NCBI RefSeq assembly: GCF_002858675.1
Contig: NZ_PJZF01000001.1
Span: forward strand, 434,001-498,000
Origin: Chimaeribacter californicus
Lineage (GTDB): Bacteria > Pseudomonadota > Gammaproteobacteria > Enterobacterales > Enterobacteriaceae
Reading direction: 5' to 3'
DNA length: 64,000 nucleotides
Shown here piece by piece: positions 50,896 to 59,218 of the stretch. The notes under the pieces are model-generated. The model was given only the letters and a program-made list of their open reading frames with translations, ran no database searches and was not told the DNA's origin. Position 1 is the stretch's first letter. Each line of letters begins with the position of its first letter. A program made the translations under genes and the position numbers.

Positions 50896-51054
50896 CTGCG
50901 GGCGCGCAATGCGCCCGCAGGTAACAACGTTGAGGTTGCTGGGCGTGAATAAACATCATACTTATCAAAATGCGTTCAGGTAACAGGTTAATTCAGTATC
51001 CCGGCGGATACCCCGGTTATTCCTGACGCAGTGCGGTTACCGCACCTTTTTTTA
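50896..51054 (+). terminator. Stem-loop and terminator after pyrF-yciH
   Basis: First a GC-rich 10-bp stem CTGCGGGCGC-GCAAT-GCGCCCGCAG (50896-50920) with no T-run. Then GTGCGG-TTA-CCGCAC followed by CTTTTTTT (51031-51053), a plausible Rho-independent terminator. The DNA between shows nothing else, and osmB follows on the opposite strand. Confidence 0.75.
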
Positions 51055-51194
51055 TTATCAGACCTGAAATCTGTTATCGGCGTCCTGCCTGGCCTTCTCT
51101 TTTATAGAGAGTTGCCGGGTAAAGCGTGTGCCGGGGAAATAAACTGACCCAGACAGACCTTTCTTTACCTTTCTTTTCTTCCACGCTATGTCAA

Positions 51195-51413
51195 TTAACG
51201 ATCAACCTGATGACCAATAATCCCACCGATGGCTGCGCCGCCCAGAGTGCCCAGGGTGCTGCCGTCTGTGAGTACTGCGCCGCCCAGTGCGCCGGCACCG
51301 GCACCGATGGCGGTGTTACGGCCACGGTGGGACATGTTCGAACAGGCCGACAGGGAGAGGGCCAGGGTTGTGACCAGCACCACGGTGGTCAGGCGTTTAT
51401 TTACTTTCATCAT
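51195..51413 (-). CDS. osmB: Osmotically inducible lipoprotein B
   Basis: 72 residues, same as E. coli OsmB. Lipoprotein signal with lipobox LSAC (KRLTTVVLVTTLALSLSAC), then the glycine-zipper-rich body GRNTAIGAGAGALGGAVLTDG and IGGIIGHQ. Outer-membrane-associated lipoprotein induced by osmotic stress and entry to stationary phase. RBS AAGGAGAAG. Confidence 0.96.
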   Translation of the reverse strand: MMKVNKRLTTVVLVTTLALSLSACSNMSHRGRNTAIGAGAGALGGAVLTDGSTLGTLGGAAIGGIIGHQVDR

Positions 51414-51863
51414 GTTTACTTCTCCTTGCAGGGGAATACGCCATATTCTGACTTAAGTGAAATTAATCAACTTAAGCCGGTACTGCTGTATTCATTATAG
51501 GCAATAATGCCCATTTCAGGGTCTCTGTATGGTATTCCACACAGCAGATTATCGGGAACATCAGAATTATCATTGGCATTCCCGTGGAATGCACCGGCTT
51601 TTTTGGTGTTCTATTTTACCGTGCGACAACAGGGTAACGAAAACAGCGTAAAAAAGCGTGCCGGACAAGGCGTATTCTATTTATTGCCGGCGCAGCGACT
51701 AGGTAAATATTCTTAATTTATTACAGCCGGAATTAGCGCCGCACAAAAAGACACAGATCGTGACACAGCAGGTTTCTACGCACTCTTCAGCGATTTCGCC
51801 CATACCGGGCGCCGGGCCGGGCTTCCAGAATAGGGCATCTGCGCAGTAACCAAGGACAAGACG
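51414..51863. promoter_or_regulatory. osmB / araD-type gene divergent intergenic region
   Basis: 450 bp marking the point where the E. coli order (osmB-yciT) is interrupted. It is AT-rich near osmB and GC-rich near the epimerase. No operator, transposon end or att-like repeat was recognised. AAGGACAAG is the RBS of the next gene. Confidence 0.4.
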
Positions 51864-52559
51864 ATGCTTAACGAATTGAAACAACAGGTGCTGGAAGCGA
51901 ACCTGGCCCTGCCGCGCCATAACCTGGTGACCTTTACCTGGGGAAATGTCAGCGCGGTTGACCGCGGGCAGGGGCTGCTGGTGATCAAACCCTCCGGTGT
52001 CGAGTATGCGCACATGACGGCAGAAGATATGGTGGTGGTGGAGCTGGAGAGCGGCCGCGTGGTGGAAGGCAACAAAAAACCCTCATCAGACACCGACACC
52101 CACCGGGTGCTCTACCTCAATTTTGAGCAGGTGGGCGGCATTGTGCATACCCACTCGCGCCATGCCACCATCTGGGCGCAGGCGGGGCAGGACATCCCGG
52201 CCTGGGGCACCACCCACGCGGACTACTTCTACGGCCCGATCCCCTGTACCCGGATGATGAATGAAGCGGAAATTGGCGGGCGGTATGAGTGGGAGACTGG
52301 CGAGGTGATCGTGAAAACCTTCCGTGAACGCAATATCGATCCGCAGGCGGTACCCGCGGTGCTGGTGCACTCCCACGGCCCGTTTGCCTGGGGCAGTGAC
52401 GCCGATAACGCGGTACACAACGCCGTGGTGCTGGAAGAGGTGGCGTACATGGGCATTTTCTCGCGCCAGCTCACCCCGGACTTACCGGCGATGCAACCAC
52501 AACTGCTGGACAAGCACTACCTGCGCAAGCACGGCAAAAATGCCTATTATGGTCAATAA
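51864..52559 (+). CDS. L-ribulose-5-phosphate 4-epimerase family protein (AraD/UlaF/SgbE)
   Basis: 231 residues, exactly the AraD length. [36 protein letters not shown] and the zinc-binding [12 protein letters not shown] and HSHGPFAWG motifs are characteristic. The C-terminal catalytic Tyr229 is in NAYYGQ. The family interconverts L-ribulose-5-P and D-xylulose-5-P (arabinose, ascorbate or gulose pathways). The DeoR-family gene yciT follows convergently; no araA, araB or ula genes are near. Substrate pathway is therefore unassigned. A fuculose-phosphate aldolase call is less likely given the sequence pattern. Confidence 0.88.
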   Translation: MLNELKQQVLEANLALPRHNLVTFTWGNVSAVDRGQGLLVIKPSGVEYAHMTAEDMVVVELESGRVVEGNKKPSSDTDTHRVLYLNFEQVGGIVHTHSRHATIWAQAGQDIPAWGTTHADYFYGPIPCTRMMNEAEIGGRYEWETGEVIVKTFRERNIDPQAVPAVLVHSHGPFAWGSDADNAVHNAVVLEEVAYMGIFSRQLTPDLPAMQPQLLDKHYLRKHGKNAYYGQ

Positions 52560-52614
52560 TAACCGGGGTCAATAATAACCGGGGTCAATGACAACCGGGG
52601 TCAATAATAGCTGG
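52551..52614. repeat. 16-bp tandem repeat starting in the last codon of the epimerase gene
   Basis: Four contiguous units of GGTCAATAATAACCGG (52551-52566 and 52567-52582 identical; the third has GACAACC, the fourth AATAGCT), then a decayed fifth. The first unit includes the terminal Gly-Gln codons and TAA stop, so the gene end appears to have been copied outward. Confidence 0.93.
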
Positions 52615-52681
52615 GGCCAATCACGCCGACGCCACGTCCCGACGTCCTCATTCCCTCTGACCGGCCTGCGGCAACGCAGGC

Positions 52682-53428
52682 CTATTCGCTGACCAAATCT
52701 ACCGTAATCCCTTGCTGAGCCAGATACCCGGCATACTGCGGCGGCAGTTTATCGTCGGTGATCACCCGGCTGAAGGCGCTGGCGGCCCCGAGCACGTTCG
52801 GGGTGATCTGGCCGAATTTCGAGGAGTCGGTCAGCACAATATTTTCCGCCCCTTTCGCCAGCAGCGCGTTGACCACATCGGCGCGCATCATGTCCCGGCC
52901 GGTAAACCCGCTCTCCGGCGTAAAGCCGTCAATGCCGACAAACGCCTTGCTGAAATGCAATTGCTGGATGCAGAGGCGGGTCAGCGGGCCGACCACGGTT
53001 TCGCTCTCTTTCTGGTACATACCGCCCAACAGAATCACGTCACACGGGGTCGCACGCAGTAAATGGGCGATATAACTGCTGACGGTGATAAGCGTAATGT
53101 GCTTGCGCTCCGCCAGGTAGCGCGCCAGCAGGGCGTTGCTGCTGCCGCTCTCAATAAAGATGGTGTCGCCATCGTTCACCAGGGAAGCGGCGAACTGCGC
53201 CAGCTTCTGCTTCTGGGCGAAGTTGGACATCATCCGCGCGTCCAGATCGTCACTCTCAATCGCGACGGCGTAACCGTGAACGCGCTTGAGGTAGCTGCGC
53301 TGTTCAAGCCGGTTAAGATCCTGCCGGATAGTCACCTCAGAGACGCCGCATTGCTGGGCGAGCTCGCCCACGCTGACCCGGCGTTGTTGGTTTACCACCT
53401 GCATAATGTGTTGTTGTCGTGCGTTCAT
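52682..53428 (-). CDS. yciT: DeoR-family transcriptional regulator YciT
   Basis: 248 residues from ATG 53428. N-terminal DeoR helix-turn-helix ([27 protein letters not shown]) and a C-terminal sugar-phosphate-sensing isomerase-like domain ([54 protein letters not shown]). The pattern matches E. coli YciT, which lies directly beside osmB; here the epimerase gene separates them. E. coli YciT has been linked to osmotic responses, but its effector is not established. The long open frame upstream of 53428 belongs to pflF antisense space and is rejected. Confidence 0.9.
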   Translation of the reverse strand: MNARQQHIMQVVNQQRRVSVGELAQQCGVSEVTIRQDLNRLEQRSYLKRVHGYAVAIESDDLDARMMSNFAQKQKLAQFAASLVNDGDTIFIESGSSNALLARYLAERKHITLITVSSYIAHLLRATPCDVILLGGMYQKESETVVGPLTRLCIQQLHFSKAFVGIDGFTPESGFTGRDMMRADVVNALLAKGAENIVLTDSSKFGQITPNVLGAASAFSRVITDDKLPPQYAGYLAQQGITVDLVSE

Positions 53429-53440
53429 AGTGGCCCAGAC

Positions 53441-53466
53441 AAAAAAGGGCAGCCGGGTGGCTGCCA
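53441..53466 (-). terminator. Terminator between pflF and yciT
   Basis: On the minus strand GGCAGCC-ACCC-GGCTGCC is followed by CTTTTTTG. It lies 30 bp after the pflF stop and ends only 12 bp before the yciT start codon. Confidence 0.85.
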
Positions 53467-53495
53467 CAAAGTATCTTCTGAAAAAAAGAGGTTTC

Positions 53496-55928
53496 TCAGA
53501 GCGTGTGTTCAGTGCGCGCAATAATATCATCCTGCGCGTCCGGCGATAAAGCCGTAAAGAACGCCGAATAGCCGGCGACACGCACCACCAGGTCACGGTA
53601 CTGATCCGGCTGCGCCTTGGCTGCCAGCAGGGTATCACGCGAAACGATATTGTACTGCACGTGCCAGCCGTGATGGACGTCAAAGAACGTGCGCAGCAGC
53701 GCCAGCAGTTTTTCGCGGTCACGCGGGTTCTCAAGCGTGGCCGGGTTGAGTTTCTGGTTCAGCAGCACGCCGCCGAGGATCGCCGCAGTCGGCAGTTTGC
53801 CCAGCGAGTTGAACACCGCCGTCGGGCCCAGGGTGTCGGTGCCGGACGCGGGGCTGGCACCCTCGGCCAGCGGGGTACCGGCCTTGCGCCCGTCCGGTGT
53901 CGCCGGGGTGGCCGCGCCGAACGGCACATTGGCAGAGATGGATGACGTCCCGGCGTAATAGGTGCCGCCCACCGGGCCACGGCCGAAGCGGGTATTGTGG
54001 TACTGCTTCAGCTCATCGATATACGTCTGGTAAGCGCGCACCAGCAGGTCATCTACCTCATCGCGGTCATTGCCGTACTTCGGCGCGCCGTTGATCAGCC
54101 GCTGGCGCAGTTTCTCGCCGTCCAGCCCGTCAAAATCGCTGGCCAGCGCCGCCGCCAGCTGTTGCTGGCCGATCACGCCCTGTTCAAACACCAGCGTGCG
54201 CACCGCCGCCAGGCTGTTGCCGAGGTTCGCAATGCCGACCTGCAACCCGGAAACCCAGTCATATTTTGCGCCGCCCTGTTTGATGCTCTTGCCGCGCTCA
54301 ATACAGTCATCCACCAGCGCTGAGCAGAGAATGTCATGGGCGTTCTCCTCCAGCACCGTATCCACCACACATTCAATCTCAACCGATTTGCGGGTGTAGT
54401 AGCGGATCTGGCGGTCCCAGGCCGCCATCACCTCATCAAACCGGGTGAAATTGCCTTTGGAGAGCGCCTGTTCCTGCGGCAGGAACACCCGGCCGCTCTG
54501 GCTGTCCCGCCCCTGTTCCAGCGCCGCCAGCATCACGCGGGCGAAGTTGATAAAGCTCATGCCGGTGCAGCGGTAGCCCCATTTGCCGCCCACGGCGGTT
54601 TCAATGCAGCCGATGGCGGCATAATCGTAGGCATCCTCACGCGAAACGCCCAGCTTGATAAACTCCGGGATCACAATCTCATCGTTGTTGAACGCCGGCA
54701 TCCCGAAGCCGCAGCGGATCACCTGTACACAGGCATCCATAAAATCATCACTGATACCGCTGTGGTAACGCACGCTGAGGTTCGGCTGGGTGGAGCGCAA
54801 CCGGCCGCAGGACTCCAGCACCCCATAGGAGAGGGGGTTAACCGCGTCCACCGCCCGGCCATCTGCCCAGCGCTGGCCGCCAATGGTGACGTTCTGGTAG
54901 AGCGGGCTGCCGGCGGAGGCTTTGGAGTGGCTGCCGGAGCGGATTTTGTTCACTTCCAGCAGTTTCAGCCAGCAGCTGTTCAGCAGCTCAATCGCCTGTT
55001 CACGCGGCAGTTGCCCGGTCAGCTCCACATCCCGCCGGTACCACGGGTAGAGGTACTGGTCGAGGCGGCCGAAGGAAACCGAATGGCCGTTAGACTCAAT
55101 CTGCAACACCAGTTGCACGAAATAGCAGAGCTGCAGCGCCTGCCAGAAGGTTTGCGGCGGCTGGTGGGCGATCAGGTCACCGTTAGCCGCTATCGCCTGC
55201 AACTCATCCCGGCGGGCAGGGCGGGTCTCTTCCGCGGCCATGCGCCGCGCCAGATCGGCAAAACGTAAAATGTGGTCGCTGAGCGCGCCCAGCGTAATAT
55301 CAATCGCCTTCAGGAACTGCTCTTTATGCAGGTCGTCCCAGTCGGTCAGCGCCAGCCGCCCGCGGCGTTCACTGACTTTTTCACGCAGGCCATCCAGCCC
55401 GAGCTCCAGCAGCAACGGGTAGTTCACCGCCAGGTGGGCGTCACCGGAGGTCATGTTGCCTTCGGCCTTGATGATGCCCGCCTCCAGCAGCGCTTTCTGC
55501 TCATCCGTGAACATGCCGTAGCAGCGATCCTGCACCGTCTGGCCGCGCCACCACGGGCAGACCCGGTGCAGCACGGTTTTATCCTGTTCCGAGACGGCGA
55601 ACCCGGCCCCGGGGCGATCCGCCAGATCGTCGATCTCTTTCTCAATCCAGCCCACGGTATATTCCGGGAAAATCGGCGCGGCGCGCACCCGGCTCGCCTG
55701 GTTGCCGACGATCAGCTCGTCATGCTTAATCCAGATGGTGCGTTGCGCCAGGTGGTGAGCCAGGGCCAGTGCGCGGCGCACCGGCAGCGGCTTGTCCTGA
55801 TGCTGCTGGTACATCTCGGTGTAGTGCTGCGCCCGCTCGGTGCAGATCGGCGGTTTAACAATCGCCACCAGCGCTGCTTTGTGGGCGCGGATACGGTCAC
55901 TCAGGGTATCAAGGTTGAGTTGGGTCAT
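53496..55928 (-). CDS. pflF: Glycyl radical enzyme YbiW/PflF
   Basis: 810 residues, the same length as E. coli YbiW, which it matches along its whole length ([38 protein letters not shown]). Active-site Cys in AAIGCIETA and radical Gly786 in [17 protein letters not shown]. Despite the Pfl name it is not a pyruvate formate-lyase: it belongs to the dehydratase-like GREs. E. coli YbiW has been reported, from memory, to open 1,5-anhydroglucitol-6-phosphate to 1-deoxyfructose-6-phosphate, which FsaA cleaves. Oxygen-sensitive; requires PflE, encoded 4 bp upstream. Confidence 0.93.
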   Translation of the reverse strand: MTQLNLDTLSDRIRAHKAALVAIVKPPICTERAQHYTEMYQQHQDKPLPVRRALALAHHLAQRTIWIKHDELIVGNQASRVRAAPIFPEYTVGWIEKEIDDLADRPGAGFAVSEQDKTVLHRVCPWWRGQTVQDRCYGMFTDEQKALLEAGIIKAEGNMTSGDAHLAVNYPLLLELGLDGLREKVSERRGRLALTDWDDLHKEQFLKAIDITLGALSDHILRFADLARRMAAEETRPARRDELQAIAANGDLIAHQPPQTFWQALQLCYFVQLVLQIESNGHSVSFGRLDQYLYPWYRRDVELTGQLPREQAIELLNSCWLKLLEVNKIRSGSHSKASAGSPLYQNVTIGGQRWADGRAVDAVNPLSYGVLESCGRLRSTQPNLSVRYHSGISDDFMDACVQVIRCGFGMPAFNNDEIVIPEFIKLGVSREDAYDYAAIGCIETAVGGKWGYRCTGMSFINFARVMLAALEQGRDSQSGRVFLPQEQALSKGNFTRFDEVMAAWDRQIRYYTRKSVEIECVVDTVLEENAHDILCSALVDDCIERGKSIKQGGAKYDWVSGLQVGIANLGNSLAAVRTLVFEQGVIGQQQLAAALASDFDGLDGEKLRQRLINGAPKYGNDRDEVDDLLVRAYQTYIDELKQYHNTRFGRGPVGGTYYAGTSSISANVPFGAATPATPDGRKAGTPLAEGASPASGTDTLGPTAVFNSLGKLPTAAILGGVLLNQKLNPATLENPRDREKLLALLRTFFDVHHGWHVQYNIVSRDTLLAAKAQPDQYRDLVVRVAGYSAFFTALSPDAQDDIIARTEHTL

Positions 55929-55932
55929 GGTG

Positions 55933-56832
55933 CTATCCTCTTAACAGGGCGTTCAGGCCGCGCCGCCGGGCATAGTGCCGGGCAAAGGCCAGCAGCGCCG
56001 GATCATCCAGCGGCGTGGCCGGTGCGGTGTAAGGCTGGTTCAACAGGGCATACTTATTGATGCCGAGCGTGTGATAGGGCAGAAAATGGATCTCTTTGCA
56101 GCAGGTTTCGTCTGCGGCAAAATCGATGATGGCGCGCAGCGAGGCGCAGTCCGCATTGAAACCGGGGATCACCGGCACCCGCACAATCACCGGCACCCCG
56201 GCCTGGGCCAGGCGGCGGAAATTGCTCATCACCCGCCGGGCGGAGCCGCCGGTCCAGTCGCGGAAACGCGCCTCATCCACGTGTTTCAGGTCAGCGAGCA
56301 GCAGCGACAGGTGCGGCAGGGAGGGCGCAATATAACGCCACGGCACATGCAGGCAGCTCTCCACGGCGGTGTGCAGCTCCTCAGCCCGGCAGCGCTGCAA
56401 CAGGGCGGCGCAGGTGTCCGGCTGCATAAAGGGTTCGCCGCCGGAAAGGGTGATGCCGCCGCCGCTGCGCTGGTAGAAGGGGCGGTCACGCAGCAGGGTC
56501 GCCATCACTGAATCCAGGTTCAGCGCCTCACCGCAGAGTGACAGCGCGCCGCTGGGGCAGGCGGCAGCCAGTGCCTGCTGGTCAGCGTCGGTCAGGCGTT
56601 CACGGTGCAGCGTCAGCTGATCCTGGTGATGCGTCACCGCCTCCGGGCAGCGCTGGCTGCATTCGCGGCAACCGGCAATGCACAGGCGCGGGTCGAACAG
56701 CAGGTCAGGCGTGCGGGCGCGGCTTTCCGGGTTCTGGCACCAGCGGCAGCTCAGCGAGCAGCCTTTTAAAAACACCACGGTGCGGATGCCGGGGCCATCG
56801 TGGGTTGAGTAACGTTGAAGATTAAACAGCAT
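55933..56832 (-). CDS. pflE: Glycyl radical enzyme activase YbiY/PflE (radical SAM)
   Basis: 299 residues. Radical SAM CxxxCxxC cluster at Cys25/Cys29/Cys32 ([15 protein letters not shown]). Ferredoxin-like cluster at Cys51/55/58/62 ([16 protein letters not shown]) with further Cys in AACPSG. SAM-binding GGE in [10 protein letters not shown]. Uses S-adenosylmethionine and a 4Fe-4S cluster to place the glycyl radical on PflF. Start [21 protein letters not shown] with RBS GGAGGCGC. Divergent from fsaA over a 131-bp control region. Confidence 0.93.
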   Translation of the reverse strand: MLFNLQRYSTHDGPGIRTVVFLKGCSLSCRWCQNPESRARTPDLLFDPRLCIAGCRECSQRCPEAVTHHQDQLTLHRERLTDADQQALAAACPSGALSLCGEALNLDSVMATLLRDRPFYQRSGGGITLSGGEPFMQPDTCAALLQRCRAEELHTAVESCLHVPWRYIAPSLPHLSLLLADLKHVDEARFRDWTGGSARRVMSNFRRLAQAGVPVIVRVPVIPGFNADCASLRAIIDFAADETCCKEIHFLPYHTLGINKYALLNQPYTAPATPLDDPALLAFARHYARRRGLNALLRG

Positions 56833-56842
56833 AGCGCCTCCG

Positions 56843-56877
56843 TTTCGTTCGGAGATTAAAGTGCTTTCGAACGAAAG
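56843..56877. promoter_or_regulatory. DeoR-type operator candidate between pflE and fsaA
   Basis: CTTTCG-AA-CGAAAG (56864-56877) is an inverted repeat; the 9-bp arms TTTCGTTCG (56843-56851) and CGAACGAAA (56868-56876) form a second, wider one. TTTCG half-sites are common in DeoR-family operators. It lies 11-45 bp from the pflE start. YciT is the obvious candidate binder, by proximity only. Confidence 0.6.
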
Positions 56878-56882
56878 TTATA

Positions 56883-56896
56883 TTGACGTGTGTCAA
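56883..56896. promoter_or_regulatory. FNR/CRP-family box between pflE and fsaA
   Basis: TTGACGTGTGTCAA is a perfect palindrome of the TTGA-N6-TCAA type (FNR consensus TTGAT-N4-ATCAA with T>C and A>G at the inner positions). It lies 51 bp from the pflE start and 68 bp from the fsaA start. Oxygen-responsive control is expected for a glycyl radical pathway. Confidence 0.6.
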
Positions 56897-56963
56897 GAAG
56901 AGGGCGGCTTTATCCGTTACCATGCGGGCAGTGTGATGTTGCCCGACTAATCAGGAGAGTGAG

Positions 56964-57629
56964 ATGGAGCTATATCTGGATACGGCAGACGTAAATGCCG
57001 TCAAACGCCTGGCGCGCATTCTGCCGCTGCATGGCGTGACCACCAACCCGACCATTGTGGCCCGTGCCGGTAAACCGTTATGGGACGTCCTGCCGGCGCT
57101 GCGGGATGCGCTGGGCGGCACCGGCAAACTGTTTGCCCAGGTGCTGGCAGAGGACGCAGACCACATGGTGGCAGAGGCGCAGTTGCTGACGCAGCGCGTG
57201 CCGGGGCTGGTGGTGAAAGTGCCGGTGAACGGCGAAGGGCTGGCGGCGCTGAAAACGCTGAAAACCCTCGGCATCCCGACGCTCGGCACGGCGGTGTACG
57301 CCGCCGGGCAGGGGTTGCTGGGCGCGCTGGCCGGGGCGGAGTATGTGGCCCCTTACGTAAACCGGCTGGATGCGCAGGGCAGTGACGGCATTGCCATGGT
57401 GCGCCAGTTGCAATCACTGCTGGATCAGCACGCCCCGGACGCCAGTGTGCTGGCCGCCAGTTTCCGCACCCCGCGTCAGGCGGTGGATTGCCTGCTGGCC
57501 GGTTGCCGCGCCATTACCCTGCCGGTGGATGTGGCGGAGCAGCTGTTTACCGCCCCGGCGGTGGATGCCGCGATTCAGGCTTTCGGTAATGACTGGCAGG
57601 GCGCTTTCGGTACCCGGCTGCTGAGCTGA
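56964..57629 (+). CDS. fsaA: Fructose-6-phosphate aldolase (FSA, transaldolase family)
   Basis: 221 residues. TIM-barrel aldolase with Schiff-base Lys85 in [10 protein letters not shown] and Tyr131 in APYVNRLD, both at the E. coli FsaA positions; [16 protein letters not shown] is the family start. Cleaves fructose-6-P-like ketoses (including 1-deoxy-fructose-6-P) into glyceraldehyde-3-P and dihydroxyacetone or hydroxyacetone. Divergent from pflE-pflF, the same arrangement as the E. coli ybiW-ybiY-fsaA block, so it probably serves the same anaerobic pathway. RBS AGGAGAG. Confidence 0.95.
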   Translation: MELYLDTADVNAVKRLARILPLHGVTTNPTIVARAGKPLWDVLPALRDALGGTGKLFAQVLAEDADHMVAEAQLLTQRVPGLVVKVPVNGEGLAALKTLKTLGIPTLGTAVYAAGQGLLGALAGAEYVAPYVNRLDAQGSDGIAMVRQLQSLLDQHAPDASVLAASFRTPRQAVDCLLAGCRAITLPVDVAEQLFTAPAVDAAIQAFGNDWQGAFGTRLLS

Positions 57630-57647
57630 TACACCCCCCATCCGCTG

Positions 57648-57674
57648 AAGCCTGCCGCCCGGCAGGCTTTTTTA
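57648..57674 (+). terminator. Terminator of fsaA
   Basis: AAGCCTGCC-GCCC-GGCAGGCTT followed by T, 19 bp after the stop codon. Confidence 0.93.
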
Positions 57675-57775
57675 CGCCTGCAATCTGTCTGTTTTATCAC
57701 CCATTCTGAGATAAATGAGACCGCATGAGATTTTTTTAGCCCTCCCAAGCGTAGTTGAACTGCCTGCGTCACAAA

Positions 57776-57796
57776 AATAGAAACGGCGTTTCATAA
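57776..57796. promoter_or_regulatory. KdgR-type operator upstream of kdgT
   Basis: AATAGAAACGGCGTTTCATAA fits the KdgR box (AATRAAAYNNTRTTTYATT) with the inverted arms GAAAC/GTTTC. It lies 133 bp upstream of the kdgT start. KdgR control of kdgT is known in pectin-using enterobacteria. Confidence 0.72.
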
Positions 57797-57824
57797 ATGC
57801 GGGCGAGATCATTTTTATTCACTA

Positions 57825-57838
57825 TGTAAACGTTTAAC
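57825..57838. promoter_or_regulatory. LacI-family-like operator upstream of kdgT
   Basis: TGTAAACGTTTAAC is a near-palindrome with a central CG, typical of LacI/GalR-family sites. It sits 91 bp upstream of kdgT, downstream of the KdgR-like box. The binding protein is unknown. Confidence 0.4.
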
Positions 57839-57928
57839 TTACTCACCCATTGGCTCATCAATGAATGAGGCCGGCTGGTACCAGTGGCCCGCATCCGTTT
57901 TCTTAGTTCTCTGAGGCGAAAAAGTCCC

Positions 57929-58918
57929 ATGCAAATTAAACGTGCGATAGAAAAAATTCCGGGTGGCATGATGCTGGTGCCGTTGTTTATTGGGGCGCTG
58001 TGCCACACCTTTGCGCCTGATGCCGGGAAATATTTTGGTTCCTTTACCAATGGCCTGATCGCCGGTACGGTGCCGATCCTGGCCGTCTGGTTCTTCTGTA
58101 TGGGCGCGTCGATCAAGCTGAGCGCCACCGGGACCGTGCTGCGCAAATCCGGTACGCTGGTGTTAACGAAAATCGCGGTTGCCTGGATTGTGGCAGCGGT
58201 AGCCTCCCGGGTGTTGCCGGAAAATGGGGTGGAGATCGGCTTCTTTGCCGGGCTGTCCACGCTGGCGCTGGTGGCCGCGATGGACATGACCAACGGCGGG
58301 CTGTACGCCTCCATCATGCAGCAGTACGGCACCAAAGAGGAGGCGGGGGCCTTTGTGCTGATGTCGCTGGAGTCCGGCCCGCTGATGACCATGATCATCC
58401 TCGGCACCGCAGGCATCGCCTCCTTTGAGCCGCACGTGTTTGTCGGGGCGGTGCTGCCGTTCCTGGTGGGCTTTGCGCTCGGCAACCTTGACCCGGAACT
58501 GCGTGACTTCTTCGGCAAGGCGGTGCAGACGCTGATCCCATTCTTCGCCTTTGCCCTGGGCAACACCATCAACCTGAGCGTGATTGCCCAGACCGGCCTG
58601 CTGGGTATCCTGCTGGGGGTGATGGTGATCATTATTACCGGTATTCCATTGATCCTGGCGGATAAATTCCTGGGCGGCGGCGACGGCACGGCGGGTATTG
58701 CCGCCTCCAGTTCGGCCGGGGCGGCGGTGGCTACCCCGGTGCTGATCGCAGAAATGGTACCGGAGTTCCGCAGTGTGGCCCCGGCCGCCACGGCGCTGGT
58801 GGCGACGTCAGTGATTGTCACCTCAGTGCTGGTGCCGATTATTACTGCCATCTGGTCAAGAAAAGTAAAGAGTGCCCGTAAAAGCAGCCTTGACCAGCAG
58901 GCCGCGCGCATTAAATAA
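57929..58918 (+). CDS. kdgT: 2-keto-3-deoxygluconate permease
   Basis: 329 residues from ATG 57929 ([28 protein letters not shown]). About ten membrane helices; [25 protein letters not shown] and [22 protein letters not shown] match E. coli KdgT closely. Proton-coupled inner-membrane uptake of 2-keto-3-deoxygluconate, an intermediate of pectin and uronate degradation. A KdgR-type box lies upstream. No other kdg genes are in the window. It has no counterpart at this site in E. coli. Confidence 0.95.
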   Translation: MQIKRAIEKIPGGMMLVPLFIGALCHTFAPDAGKYFGSFTNGLIAGTVPILAVWFFCMGASIKLSATGTVLRKSGTLVLTKIAVAWIVAAVASRVLPENGVEIGFFAGLSTLALVAAMDMTNGGLYASIMQQYGTKEEAGAFVLMSLESGPLMTMIILGTAGIASFEPHVFVGAVLPFLVGFALGNLDPELRDFFGKAVQTLIPFFAFALGNTINLSVIAQTGLLGILLGVMVIIITGIPLILADKFLGGGDGTAGIAASSSAGAAVATPVLIAEMVPEFRSVAPAATALVATSVIVTSVLVPIITAIWSRKVKSARKSSLDQQAARIK

Positions 58919-58943
58919 GCCATTTATATCCGTTATCTGCATG

Positions 58944-58970
58944 CCCCACCCTCACCAGGTGGGGTTTTTT
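58944..58970 (+). terminator. Terminator of kdgT
   Basis: CCCCACC-CTCACCA-GGTGGGG followed by six T. Confidence 0.9.
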
Positions 58971-59218
58971 ATAGGGCCTGCCTTCGTCGCCGGGCATTTT
59001 CCTCCGGTACTATCCTGCTGTTTCTTCAGGCGCTGTTTTGCTTAAACATTAACAGTGTTGTTTATTGATGTTTGTTGACTCCTCACTGCCCACGGTTTCG
59101 CTAGTCTTTGGCTTGCTGGGAGGCGAAAAATCATTATCGCCCCTTAAGTTAGCGATTCGTACCTGCCACGGGGTTTTGTGATTATGCAGGTGTTCATAGT
59201 GAACAGGAGGAAGTAACC
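58971..59218 (+). promoter_or_regulatory. Promoter region of the tailspike-like gene
   Basis: About 250 bp between the kdgT terminator and the next start. It contains a palindrome, TGTTCA-TAG-TGAACA (59191-59205), whose last base begins the very strong RBS AGGAGG (59205-59210). The palindrome could be a repressor site or an mRNA hairpin controlling translation. No att-like repeat or transposon end was recognised. Confidence 0.55.

Noticed and set aside
51864-52559. L-fuculose-phosphate aldolase
   Set aside because: Same superfamily, but length 231 and the [12 protein letters not shown] / NAYYGQ pattern match the AraD/UlaF epimerases.
53496-55928. Pyruvate formate-lyase
   Set aside because: Length, flanking activase and sequence pattern match YbiW-type glycyl radical enzymes; the Pfl adjacent Cys-Cys active site is replaced by GCIE.
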